From Diphasiastrum complanatum (taxonomy: Eukaryota; Streptophyta; Lycopodiopsida; Lycopodiales; Lycopodiaceae), in the NCBI GenBank assembly GCA_029204225.1, contig MU833208.1:1-59656 (forward strand): a stretch of 59,656 nt of DNA, read 5' to 3'. Position 1 is the first letter of the stretch. Every line of letters starts with the position of its first letter. Positions 29,737 to 41,217 of this stretch are shown here, piece after piece. A program made the position numbers and the translations under genes. The notes under the pieces were generated by a model. That model was given only the letters and a program-made list of their open reading frames with translations. It did not search any database and was not told the origin of the DNA.

Positions 29737-30373
29737 TCATCCGATGACAAACTTATTGAGATCGACGGTGGAGATCTCCTGATCGTGGAGCCAGATCAAC
29801 ACCCAACATTCGCTGGACCCTAAAACTTCATTTTTAAAAAATTTGAAGCTGTTGAAGTTTGGTTTACAAAGGACTGAAGGGTAGGCAAATTGGTTCTTCA
29901 TTACCTCTGGGGCAGGAGATCTGTAAACATTTGACACCGTTGCCACTTGAACTCCAATGCATTCTAAATCCATAAGAGCTGCAACATTGTCCCCGCTCAG
30001 ATCACTGCAAACAAACTCCCAATCTTTCCACACATCTGAGTTTCTACAAACTGGACAGAGCCACATCAATGGCTACATCATTGCCCAAATCCACTGGCTG
30101 ATACACTCGCAAATCCGTTGGTTGTCTCATAGTTAGCAAACGCACTAATAGACCTGGATTGCCTTCAACGCCAAGCTCACGCTCCTCTCGTCCCCTCACA
30201 CTTCCATTCTCAACCGGAGACACACCTGAAATCTCAACCGAAGGCCTCACTAAAATCTCAACCGGAGGCACAACTGAAATCTCAACCGAAGGCCTCACTG
30301 AAATTTCAACCGGAGGCACAACTGAAATCTCAACCGAAGGCCTCACTGAAATCTCAACCGAATCTAACATCAA
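29737..30373 (-). CDS. Two unrecognised minus-strand ORFs, possibly one broken gene fragment
   Basis: The frame 30373-30044 (109 residues) begins with an eight-residue repeat (SVEISVRP alternating with PVEISVVP) and continues NPGLLVRLLTMRQPTDLRVY. It overlaps, in another frame, 30069-29737 (110 residues: CPVCRNSDVWKDWEFVCSDL, SGDNVAALMDLECIGVQVAT, SSECWVLIWLHDQEIS). Both look more like protein than chance, but I recognise neither. They lie downstream of an LTR and primer site in antisense, so they may be captured host sequence. A frameshift between them is possible. Confidence 0.3.
30213..30363. repeat. 24-bp minisatellite with 48-bp higher-order period
   Basis: About six 24-bp units alternate between two types: GAAATCTCAACCGAAGGCCT-CACT and AAATCTCAACCGGAGGCACA-ACT. 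Because 24 is a multiple of 3, frames stay open through it on both strands. Confidence 0.92.
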
Positions 30374-30510
30374 CTACACAAAAGTGATGTAAACTCAATA
30401 AGATCTTCATCATAAAATTGCATTCTTCACACAAGATTGCATAATATCAACACTATAGTGCAAAAATGGATATATGAACCCAAAGAGGATTCATGTATAA
30501 GCATGAATGA

Positions 30511-30513
<3 letters not shown>

Positions 30514-30585
<72 letters not shown>

Positions 30586-30597
30586 GAGAGAGAGAGA
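30514..30597. repeat. (GA)n microsatellite with one interruption
   Basis: 84 bp of GA with a single T at 30583. Confidence 0.97.
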
Positions 30598-32890
30598 TGA
30601 TGCTCTTCCCACGTGTGTACATCTATTTATAACAGATCCATGACCTCTTTTGAATTTCGTTTCCTCCATAGAAACTTCTAGATAAAAAACCCTACTAGAA
30701 ATATGGACTAGATTCAATGAACCAAGCATTCAAATTTGAATCTTCCAAACTTGACCTTCTAACTTTCCCACACTTTTCAAAAGTGGTAATTCAAATGAAC
30801 TTAGACTAAAATAACTTTCATAAAGTTTATCTCTAAGTCACCAAAATATGACTAAACTAGTTGAAATTGCTCACAAATACTAGGACTTGTTGTAGGTTGA
30901 CTGAATAGAAGAACTTTTGCTATTAAAAGTCTGATGGTTGGAAAACTTGCGGATGTGAATTTATTTCCTTTAGAGATTTCCCATATATGCTACTTACTCA
31001 TGAGAAATATAATTCTTTGGTAGATGAGTTACAAGGTTCTCAATGAGGTATGTGAGTAGCATATACATATCAAGGTCAAAACGAAATTTGATTCTTATGG
31101 TCAAAATAAGATCATGACCTAGATTGAAGTAGACATAGGGTCAAAAAAAATATTGTGTCAAAATAGACCCTAAGTCGAAATAAGTGCGGAATTGAAATAG
31201 ACATAAGGTCGAAATAGGTGACCCAAAGGGCAAAGGGTTAAAATAGACTCTAATATGATCTTACGATAATTAGAAAGTGGAGTTGGCGAATTCATGAATT
31301 CGAAATTTTGTTTGCTTTTTCTTGCTTTTTGGATAGGAGATTGTTGCTTTTCTTTTCTGGTGGTGGAATTAAGATCCAAGTAAGTTGTTTCTCAGGCTTA
31401 TTATCATTCCATGGATAGGCATCAATGACTTGGTGTTGCATGTCAAATTACTTATGGTTTTTCAAGCGTTTCTATCATTTTTTTATTAGAAACTAGATTT
31501 TAGCCTTGCAAAACTCAAAAGCTAGTGTATGTTAATGATTTCAAAGTGTCTACAAGCTGTCAGAAAGTCATTAAATCTAAACTTAGTGATTTCATATTGT
31601 TATGTCATGATAACTAAGCGTTGTAGGTGATTTTTGGTGAAAATTGGTCAAATTTTGATGTTTTTGGCTATGAATTGATTGTACAAGTTGGTACTTAATG
31701 TAACCAATACGGTCTTTTTTAGTGCTGGAGTATCTATGTGAGGTTGCATGATTGTAAGAACTTTCATAATTTGTGGAAAATATTGAATCTTGAGCAGAAA
31801 CAGAACATGGTTTTTTGGCTCAAATTTTCAAGTCTTAAAAAGTAGGACAAAAATCATAACTGTAAAGACTACACGCGTCTTCTTTTGGATTGTTTGAAGC
31901 TGATCTGAAACTTGGGAGCAAGGAAAACAGCCCGTGCTGGTCAAACTTCTTTCCAAAAAGTTGAAAAGTGAGTTTTTCATTGTTTTTTTGAGATTTTTTG
32001 AGGGGTTGTTGAGCTATCAGACCCTTGGTTTTGTTGTTGCTTGTAGCTTCTGAAACAATTTTGTCTTGAAAATGACTCAAAACTCCTTACAACTCTATTT
32101 TCTGCTTGTCACGGACATAAGTGCACCCAAAGACCTAATTCAGAGCTTCATTGGTCTCTAATGATCCCTAGAAGACTATTGGTAATGCCTTTCTAAGACC
32201 ATGCATACTCGGACAATGGTTTTGAAGCTTTTCCTCCTAGTAAAATTGTGCCCCCTACTTGAATTTCAAGTTGTTACAACTTGCATGTATGAACAGTACC
32301 TACATCGATGACATGGCAATCATCATGATCACTTGTCCTCCCTATGTACTGCACTTTACAACATGTAAAATAGTGTTCGTATTACAAGGGTATGAGTGTA
32401 TGAAGTTCTAGCAATTTTTATGTAGAACTCTCTACATGGAACTGATGCATGGAATTGATGCATGTCGGCATAGGTATTGTATACTGAGTGACATTATCTA
32501 GTAAATCATGACATGCATTGTATTGAGTGCTTAGACTCATACATGGATAAATTATAGTGAATTGAGTGGTCGTATGGCCATGTTTGATCAGTATTGGTGA
32601 TACACAGACAGTTCTTGAAATTCCATATTCTTGAATGACGAAAATTCTATTTTATACGTAAATTGACCAACTTAAAAAAGTTGGTGTTGCATGCATTACA
32701 TGTTTAGTAACTGAAGGTATTTAAATTACTAGCATGGTAGTTTAAGTCAGCTAAATGGCCTTACAGATTACCAATAGAAAAAATCAACACTTTTTACTAT
32801 TTATAGTATATGAATAATACGTAGTCTCTATTTTTGCTGTTTTAGACTAGTATTTGTTATTTTGAAATTGTTGCAAAATTCTATGGCAGT
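30598..32890. other. No gene recognised; contains an LTR-like segment
   Basis: 30935-31075 resembles 37430-37580 in the same orientation (GGTTGGAAAACT, GAGATTT-CC, ATAT-TTA-TACTCA-GAGAAAT). Otherwise AT-rich with no coherent frame. Confidence 0.45.
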
Positions 32891-33360
32891 CTTATTGAAT
32901 TGAAAACTTCAATAAAATTGAAGTCACTACTAGATTACTATCTAGAACTAAATCTAGATATACTAATTTTTTTGCAATCCATATGAACTCAATTGTCATT
33001 TCTTGGAATTGTTAGGTTCTATCATTCAAATTACATGTATTGGGATACAATTACTATCAACCGAGTCTATTTCTTAACCAAGAAATACTCCGTACCAAAA
33101 ATTTTCTATATTCTATGCACACAACTTTTATTGATGAATCTTGATGACTCATGATAATGCATCTTATAAGCAATATAGATTTAAAATAAACAATTCCGGA
33201 TGAATTCCCTCCACACTATTCGCTTACGAATTAACTTTATTCAAGAGTAATCCAACTACTTGAGTTAATTACTGATGATTCAGATATCTGAAAATGTCTA
33301 GGTGTAGGCCACTAGTATACACCACATTTAGATCCTCTTTGAAACTATCTCAAAGCTAAT
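32890..33360 (-). repeat. LTR-like repeat family, copy 3 (inverted)
   Basis: The reverse complement matches 37810-38200 and 49370-49680. Shared words include AAGGATCTAAATGTGGTGT, TTAACTCAAGTAGT, ATTGCTTATAAGATGCAT and GTTGTGTGCATAGAATATA. Clearly diverged from the other copies. Confidence 0.65.
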
Positions 33361-34019
33361 GAGCCCACCTTTCCACAAAAAAGACCATTAATCTGCATTT
33401 AATTGATTTATGAAATACTTATCCATATGTTTACGTTCACTGAGTAGTTTAAGTATACAATATAAACTAAGTACCCAAGAAGACAAATATTAGATCCACA
33501 AAATTAAAACTACATGTATCGTAATATTTTACTATGATCCAATACATGAACATATATCTTTATTTGGCAGTGGGATTTCAACTTAGAGAATAAAGTACAC
33601 TCAAACTTGTTATGGATCGCAACAGTCATTGATGACTATCCTTACACTAATATCAAAATCCAAGCTATGTCAAACAGCTACCTCTTGTACAAAGTCAATA
33701 AATCAAAATCAATATTTAAATCCTTGTATCTGCTACATTTAGGACAAGTGCTCAACATATTTTTCCTATATAAATATTGTGAAGAAATATGAATCACTTA
33801 GATCCAAATTCATCCTCTTGATCTTTGGTATGAAAGTCAACACAATCTACACATTTGCATCATAGAAAAATCAGCATCTACTTAATGAAAGAGATACAAA
33901 CTCAATAAGAACTTGATCAAACATCAAACACAAGATGAAATGAAGTTGTTGTTCATACAAAAACAGTAAGCTACTATATTTCACATGTGTGGATCCGAAT
34001 ATAGCATAATATGAGCATT
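33361..34019. other. No gene recognised
   Basis: AT-rich stretch of short frames between an inverted LTR-like repeat and a truncated copia element. Confidence 0.4.
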
Positions 34020-34205
34020 TTACACACAATCCATCTTCTGTTTCAGGTCAACACCTTCTACTACATCCCAAAGATCTCTATCTATCAACATCATCCAGAG
34101 TTTTAACTTCCAGATGTAGAAGTTAGAACCATTGAGCTTTTCAATGATTCTAGCCTCGTTGGATGATGATGAAGAGTTACCAAGATGAGACATGATAACA
34201 GTCAT
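34020..34205 (-). pseudogene. Copia Gag N-terminus, minus strand
   Basis: 61 residues: IEKLNGSNFYIWKLKLWMML then IDRDLWDVVEG, the opening of copia Gag. It ends at a stop and breaks into unrelated sequence below 34020. The primer site and LTR are correctly placed above it. Confidence 0.85.
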
Positions 34206-34246
34206 ATTAATGGAACAAAGTTAATCTCTCGGTTTATTTGAGCTAT

Positions 34247-34258
34247 GCTCTGATACCA
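34247..34258 (-). promoter_or_regulatory. Primer-binding site, minus strand
   Basis: The minus strand reads TGGTATCAGAGC, exact initiator tRNA-Met complement, three bases from the LTR end. Confidence 0.92.
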
Positions 34259-34261
34259 ATC

Positions 34262-35609
34262 TGATGGGGCAAGAGAGATGGAAGAACACGAACGGATTAG
34301 AGAGCAGGAGTATTGCGGAACAGCTCTCCCATTACAATCAGCTGCTAAGTGCAAAACAATCTAATAGAAAGCTTATGCAAAATATAATCACAGCTTAAAG
34401 TGTTCTTGATTGCCCAACAGGATCTTAAAAATTAATTCATACTCAAAACAAGAGTACAGTCCACCGAAGAGATTAGAGATGGTGTGTGTGTATGGTATTA
34501 CTGAAAAAGGATTCAATGTGAAGTATAGTTCTGAAATAGACGGAGAGAGCAGAATGATATCGTGAGTTCCTCAGGCATCAAAGACAGCCATCGTCTGATC
34601 AGAAACTGAGGAGTCATAGACGTTTGTATTCTTATCAAAGTGAGTAAACAAGCGTGATCAAACAGTGATAAAGTGCATTCAATCACAACAAGCATACATT
34701 CTACATTATACACGATAGAAAGCAAGCTACTGCTATATTACACTGAAACACGAGTATTAATTCCAACCAAAGATTGACGGCATAACTGGGAGGCTCAAAT
34801 AATACGTCTTATGGACGGAGCATCTCATGTAATCTGTGCTGGGACGATCTATAGATTGCATCCATGTATTGACTACAATAAATGATTGTCACCTAATTCA
34901 GTAAGTCGTTGTACTTGGAAGTATATGGCTTCTGTGACAACTATACATAGTGTATACTGTCAACCCATAGGGAATGTTGACATGGACGAGGGCGTCGCAA
35001 ATTCTCTCACTTCGCTTTATAAGGGAAGTGCCTTTTTCTCACTTCGCAAATTTTGGGAAGTGGCTGGGACCGTTCCTTGTTCAAAGTAGATGACCTTTGG
35101 CATTTTTCTCTCTCTTCGGAATTTTGTGAAAAAGGCGATGCCCTTAAAAAGACGAAGGTGTCTTTAAAACAGTTTAACTCATGAAAATAGATGACCTTCG
35201 AGAATTTTCTCTCTCTTCGCAAACATTTCGCAAACAAAGTTGAAGGTGTTAAAAAATATTTGAACTTTTGAACTGTCATGAATGTTTCACGAAAAAGTCG
35301 AGGGTGTTTAAAATAGTTGAACTTTTGAACTGTCGCGAACATTTCGTGAAGAAGTCGAGGGTGTTTAAAATAGTTGAACTTTTGGACTGTTGCAAAACTT
35401 TCGCGAACATAGTTTGCGGAAGCCCTTGAAGATGGCCAAGTCTTCAATGACTTCAAGTTATTAAACTTAATATGTGAACTTGAAATCGTGACAGGATTGG
35501 TTACCCTTTGCTGGAGATCAGTCGAAAGCCCGTTGTAGATGTTCTTCAAATAAGTTGGATGTTTGAGTTTGTGATTCCAAGGAGACAACTGTGGGCTTAA
35601 TTTCCAACA
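34262..35609 (-). repeat. Long copia 5' LTR, minus strand (about 1.35 kb)
   Basis: On the minus strand it begins TGTTGGAAATTAAGCCC and ends GCCCCATCA. The 213-residue frame 35007-35648 (-) crosses its start and reflects internal tandem repeats, not a gene. No 3' LTR was found. Confidence 0.75.
35242..35410. repeat. Tandem repeat of about 57 bp inside the LTR
   Basis: Three units start at about 35242, 35300 and 35357 (GAGGGTGTTTAAAATAGTTG, then AACTTTTGAACTGTC...). A looser fourth unit precedes them near 35150. Confidence 0.85.
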
Positions 35610-35879
35610 ACAGTCATAGACATATGATAATAAATTGTTTGAGTTCAAGCTTAAGAGGCTTGGATTGGTAGCAATTTGCCGCTACCATGTCATGTATCAA
35701 CTAGACAAATATGACTATATGATAGCCCCTATGCCAACAAATTATGCTCTCGTCTTTGAAAAGAGTGTAAGCATAAAGGGGCAAATCAATATTTGAGAAA
35801 CTTTCAAGACATGGACTAGATGAAACCATATATGAAGACTAAATTTGAGAGGTCACTACATAATTGAGAAGAGGGACAT
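35610..35879. other. No gene recognised
   Basis: Short spacer between two LTRs. Confidence 0.4.
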
Positions 35880-36213
35880 TGTAAAGACCACTAGGGAAAA
35901 CCCCTAAGATGAGGATAGGAAAACACAATAAGAGAGACTATGGAGCCAAACCACCCAACCAAACCTAGGTCCCTCCTAGATTTAGCCCCCAAGCCAACCA
36001 TGTGATAGCAACAAGAGAAGAGCTCTGTCACACGTACATGTATTATTACTCCATATGTCTCAATTAGAGTGTCTTGGTCCTCTCAAGATCATTAGTCACA
36101 AACAGGCCTCGATGTGGAATAAAATCTAGGCGTGACCAATAATCTCAAACACTGGAGGGCCGGTCTATCATATTAGGACTATTCCATGTCCTTAACTGAA
36201 TATGGTTGTAACA
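35880..36213 (-). repeat. LTR of a minus-strand element (334 bp)
   Basis: The minus strand reads TGTTACAACC ... CTTTACA and follows a purine tract AAGGGAGGAAGAG (36214-36226), so this is a 3' LTR. No partner was found in the window. Confidence 0.65.
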
Positions 36214-36226
36214 CTCTTCCTCCCTT

Positions 36227-36555
36227 AAACAGGTTCTGTCCTCAGAATAGGAAAAGAAAACATGAAATTATTCCTTAAGCTTTCAAGTCTTACCCATGAA
36301 TCATTATTCTTAGTCTGATCTTTTCCATCTTAATAAGTACTCCAAGATGCAACAATTCTTCAATTGTTTGTCTCTACTCAGGAATACTAACTCAAATCCC
36401 AAAGATACACTAAGCTATAAATCTTCCAAATGGGTTGATCTTCTCCAAATAAAAGTTCATCACCTTCACGTAATCCAAATTACATAAAGGACTGGGTGAA
36501 TTAACTCTTTATTTTTTGATCAAATCCGAAAGCTAAAGAAATCCAATTTTAATTA
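36227..36555 (-). other. Between RNase H fragment and purine tract, unassigned
   Basis: Probably the 3' end of an element's internal region. Minus-strand frames are broken and not clearly copia or gypsy. Confidence 0.35.
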
Positions 36556-36960
36556 TAGTCTAAAGCTACCCACAATTTCTTGCAAAAGATCGCCTCTTTG
36601 GTTGCATTTGTGACAACTATGTATTTGGATTCTATTGATGATAATGCAACCGAGGTCTGCTTCCGGCTGTTCCATGAGATTGGGCCTTGGTTGTATAAAA
36701 ATACAAATCCAGAAGTTGATTTTCTGGTGTCGACATCTCCTGCCCAATCCGCATATGTGTAGGCTTCAAGGATATTGGCAGTTTGGCTGCCTCCATAGCA
36801 GATGCTGAGAGTTGTTGTTGCTTAAATGTACTTCATGACCTTTGTTAGTGCTTTCCAATGAGCTATGTCTGGATTTGACAGGAATTGGCTGAGTACTTGG
36901 ATAAAGCTTGGAATTTGAAATGTTCCAGGATGTTGGTATTTTCAATTTCCTTATGCATAG
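36556..36960 (-). pseudogene. Copia RT end and RNase H fragment
   Basis: A clean minus-strand frame gives YADWAGDVDTRKSTSGFVFL, GPISWNSRKQTSVALSSIES and NATKEAIFCKKLW, the hallmark copia RNase H. Upstream (36960-36770) FLSNPDIAHWKALTKVMKYI and ICYGG come before it after a stop. It is much better preserved than its surroundings. Confidence 0.9.
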
Positions 36961-37810
36961 ATAGAGCTCAAATAGATGTTAGTTACTATCACTCATATTG
37001 AGAATACTTAGAAGAAAAGTCATGTGTGTAATAGAGTGAATCCTATTTGGAAGGCACTTATTATTGACTTTTCACAATTCTGAGATTTTCATTTATCATC
37101 TCTCCAAAAAAACCTTTATAAAAAATTGGAAATTTCTCTTAAAGGGAGGGGTGAAGTGATGAGTAAGATTCTATTATAAGGACCTATCAGTTGCATAGAG
37201 ATGAGAGAAATTCTCTAGGAATTGTGTGGAACAATCTGGATCTAGAGAATGATTGAAATTGGAAATCATTATAAGTAGAGTACGATTAGAAGTTATTAAT
37301 CCCAGTTGACAGGGATAGAAGTAATTTTGATAATGGAGTGTCTGTATTGAATCAACCTGATCTTGGTTGGAGTATTAGGATCTAGAAGGGGTTGATTATG
37401 TGGGAGAAATTTGGTGGCAAGAGGTAAGTGGGTTGGAAAACTCGTGAGAGAGAATGTGTTCTTAGTCTCAGAGATTTTCCAAATATGTTATATACTCAAG
37501 AGAAATAGAAATCTTCTGTAGTTGAGTCACAAGATTCTCAGTGATATATGTGAGTAACATATGCAGATTTTGAAGGAATCTACCAAACATGGACATATGT
37601 GTTTATGTATTGGGTCATAGTGAGATTATTCTCATATGTGCACGCTTAATCTTGTTTGGATCTACTACGTCTTCCTGGTTACTAAGGTTATTTGGTGCAC
37701 TTAACCTAGTCAATGAACATAGACATATGATCAAGTATTGTGTTTGACAATTACTTGCAGAGTTAACAGATATGTTCTGATAGATCTATAGGTTAACTTA
37801 AGAGTGATTT
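36961..37810. other. No gene; contains LTR-like segment 37430-37580
   Basis: The segment 37430-37580 matches 30935-31075. It may be the upstream part of the LTR-like repeat that follows. Confidence 0.4.
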
Positions 37811-38553
37811 GGATAAGGATCTAAATGTGGTGTTGTACTAGTACAATCAAGAGTTGCACCTATACATTTAAGATTTTTAAATCATGGGCAGTTAACTTGA
37901 GTAGTCGATTTACTCCTGTGGAAGTTAATTGGTAAAATTGACAGTGTGAAGAGAATTCACCAAAAACTGTTTGTTTTGTGTGTATTGCTTGTAAGGCACA
38001 TGATTTATGAGTCATTTGGATTCATCAGGAAAAATTGTGTGCATAGGATATATATGGAATTCTTGGGTGGATATTTCTCAGTTGAGGAAAAGACTCAATT
38101 CATTAGTGATAGTATCCCAGAGAGCTCAATTGGATACCGAATCCTAATGGTTCCAAGAATAGTAAACGAAATTTTTGGAATTTAGTTGAGTTGGTTGGCC
38201 ATACACTCCAATGTTTCTTAATGATTATGAGGTTAGATTCCAGTGAATTGTGATTGATGAATCATAAGAATTTAACCATTTGTGATTGACGAATCATAAA
38301 CAAATACTTAATTATTATGATGGTATGATTTCTGATCTTTACTCCAGTTTTTTATTGAGTTCTATGGATCTTACAAGCATTTCTCATTAAGTAAATTGTT
38401 TTTTGCTTATGAGGAGATTTTGCTTACATTAGTGGATGGTATTCTACTACAGATTGTAGTCTATAAGTGCTTGTGTACAAAGTTCAGTCTATATCTCCAG
38501 ATTTATAGGAGACAGATATATCTATTAAGATACAGATAGTTGCTAATTTCTAA
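37810..38553 (+). repeat. LTR-like repeat family, copy 1
   Basis: Similar to 49370-50354 (+) and, inverted, 32890-33360. It ends TTTCTAACA, followed by TATGGTGCTAGCAATGGGG, which in position and form looks like a primer site for a tRNA other than initiator Met. Copy 2 shows TTTGGTGCTAGAAC at the same place. Confidence 0.6.
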
Positions 38554-39112
38554 CATATGGTGCTAGCAATGGGGCTATTAGCTCGTTAGAGTAACTATAG
38601 TACTCTGGATCGGGTTATAGTTGTCTGAGACTTGATGGATCTCCTAGAGATTCTGATTGAATTGTTGTATTTTAGAATATATATTGATATTATAAGAATA
38701 TTTGTATCAAGAAGCATTCTACAATCTACCAAATATATATTCAAATCTTGGAACTTCATCCAATACAAATTGAAAAAATCGCTTTTTAAAATATTTAAAT
38801 ACAATCGTTTATTATTCCACAAGGAAATATATGATATAATTGGCAAGGTGTATGTGACGCCATTGCAATGAATCATATGTTGGTGACTCCAATAATCTCA
38901 AGTACAAGACCAAAATTTAGAATCTATGTTAGAAACTTGTACTTATTGGATTCATATTTATAGATAAGTATCATATTTTAAAAAAAAAAAAAAAAAAACA
39001 TGAGATTGATGTTGTATGTTTTTTTCTTATCATTTTGTATGTATTTTTCATAATGTTAATTGAAGACTTCAACTTTGTAATGTCTAGAATGCACTAAACA
39101 TATATTTTAGTC
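38554..39112. other. No gene; poly(A) run
   Basis: A run of A's at about 38979-38998. Otherwise AT-rich sequence leading into the copia RT copies. Confidence 0.45.
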
Positions 39113-39825
39113 TTGGAACTTCAATGTCCAATACAATTTCAGAATGATATCATGTGTGTTTTCTACAAAAGAGCTTATATGGCCTTAAGCAAGTACCAAG
39201 GAGTTGGTATGCTAAGCTTAATACTTTTTTACTCTCAAGACTTTGTTATGAGTGACTATGATCATTCACTTTATTATAGATTTGCTGGAAATGATGCTAC
39301 CATTTTGCTAATCTACGTGGATGATATCATCTTGAGTGGTGGAGACAACCAAGATGTGGGGGATATCAAGAGTGCTCTCAAGAGTGAGTTTGAGGTGCAT
39401 GATCTTGGTCATTTGCATTACATTTTAGGAATATAGGTGATTAGACCTTCTCAATCTACTTTCATTTGTCAAGAGAAGTATGCTAATTCTATTCTAGAAA
39501 GAGATGCAAAATCTTGCGATACACCTATGGAGTCAAATGTAAAGCTAACTATAAGAGGTAATGAAAGATCCTTCAAGGACATTAATCTATATAGGAAGCT
39601 AGTTGGTTCACTCATCTATGTAAACATCACAAGACTAGATCTAAGCTATTGTGTTGGGAGATTGAGCCAATTCATGCAAGATCCTGGTGAAGAGCATTGG
39701 AAGCTAGGGAAACGAGTTTTGAGGTTCATCATTGGAACTCGAGATTTTGGCTTTGTATGAGGAATCATCACCTAACTTGTTTGGATTTTCAGATTCGGAC
39801 TTTGCTGGAGATAAAATGTGATTGA
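39113..39825 (+). pseudogene. Copia RT/RNase H segment, first tandem copy
   Basis: Frames read SLYYRFAGNDATILLIYVDD (the catalytic YVDD box is intact), FEVHDLGHLHYILGI, SCDTPMESNVKL, YRKLVGSLIYVN and LSQFMQDPGEEHWK. It duplicates 40390-41100: the two share CTACAAAAGAG--T-TATGGC onward. A stop at about 39435 and the frame change at 39760 break it. Confidence 0.87.
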
Positions 39826-39846
39826 TCCCAAATTCTTCACAATGGC

Positions 39847-41217
39847 ATGGATCCTACTTTAGATGGTCATGATGAAGGACCTTCATCAAGTCAAAAGCCA
39901 AGGAGAACATCAAGGCAAAGACAAACACCTTCAAGGCTCACATATGATGAGAAAGGTAAGAAAGTTGTTGGAGGTACACACTTTGCTTTCCTAACCTCTT
40001 TTGATGAACCTACTTGTGTAGATGAAGCAAGGAACAAAGAGGAGTGGATACAAGCCATGGATCTTGAGTATTAAGCTCTTATGAAGAATGAAATATGGAG
40101 ATTGGTGGAGTTACCTAAGGACAAGAAAGCTATTGGATATCAAAGGATCTTCAAGGTGAAGACAAACCCAGATGGATCTATCAATAAGCATAAGGCAAGG
40201 TTGGTGGCAAAAGGATATGCTCAAGAACATGGTATTGACTATGATAAAACCTTTGCACCCATGGAAAAGATGGTAAGCATTCGGGTCATCATCTCTCTTG
40301 CTACTCTTTATGGATGGGATCTATGACAATTGGATATTACAAATGCTTTTCTGAATGGTGATCTTGAGGAGGAAGTGTACATGGAGCTGAGAGCTACATT
40401 TTACCTACAAAGCCAAATCATGTGTGTCTTCTACAAAAGAGTTTGTATGGCCTTAAGCAAGCACCAAGGAGTTGGTATGCTAAGCTTAACACTTTTTTAC
40501 TCTCTGAAGACTTTGTTATGAGTGAGTATGATCATTCACTTTATTATAGGTTTGCTGAAAATGATGTTACCATTTTGCTAATCGATGTAGACGATATCAT
40601 CTTGAGTGGTGGAGACAACCAAGATGTGGAGGATATCAAGAGTACTCTCAAGAAGGAGTTTGAGGTGCATGATCTTGGTCATTTGCATTACATCTTAGGA
40701 ATAGAAGTGATTAGGACTTCTCAGTCTACTTTCATTTGTCAAGCAGATTATCCTTATTCTATTCTATAAAGATATCATATGGTAGATGCAAAGTCTTGTG
40801 ATACACCTATGTAGTCAAATGTAAAGCTAACTATAAGAGGTAATGAAAGATCCTTCGATTACTCTATATAGAAAGCTAGTTAATTCACTTTTCTAACTAA
40901 CCATCACAAGACCAGATCTAAGCTATTGTGTTGGTAGATTAGGCCAATTTATGCAAGATCCTAGTGAAGAGCATTGGAAGCTAAGGAAACAAGTTTTGAG
41001 ATACATCATGGGAACGTGAGATTTTGGCATATTGTATAAGGGATCATCACCTAATTTGTTTGGATTTTTAGATTCAGACTTTGTTGGAGATAAAATGGAT
41101 AGGAAATCCATAAGTGCTCATTCTCTTGGGTTCATCTATCCATTGGTGCACTATATTTGTGATATCTTGCAATCTTGGGTAGAATGCTCTTTTCGAATCC
41201 ACACGTGTGAAATATAG
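39847..41217 (+). pseudogene. Copia RT to RNase H, second (longer) tandem copy
   Basis: Frames: linker SRLTYDEKGKKVV and NKEEWIQAMDLEY; RT start NEIWRLVELPKDKKAIGYQR, HKARLVAKGYAQEHGIDYDK, TFAP; then QLDITNAFLNGDLEEEVYME; SLYGLKQAPRSWYAKLNTFL; LLIDVDDIILSGG, where YVDD has become DVDD; FEVHDLGHLHYILGIEVI; and the start of RNase H GFLDSDFVGDKMDRKS. Single stops at 40072, 40324 and 40767 and frameshifts break it. It abuts gypsy B at about 41217. Confidence 0.9.

Noticed and set aside
30213-30363. 24-bp repeats as a CRISPR-like array
   Set aside because: Units are contiguous with no spacers; an ordinary minisatellite.
35007-35648. 213-residue minus-strand ORF as a host gene
   Set aside because: It crosses an LTR start and consists largely of tandem-repeat translation (ATVQKFNYFKHPRL repeated).
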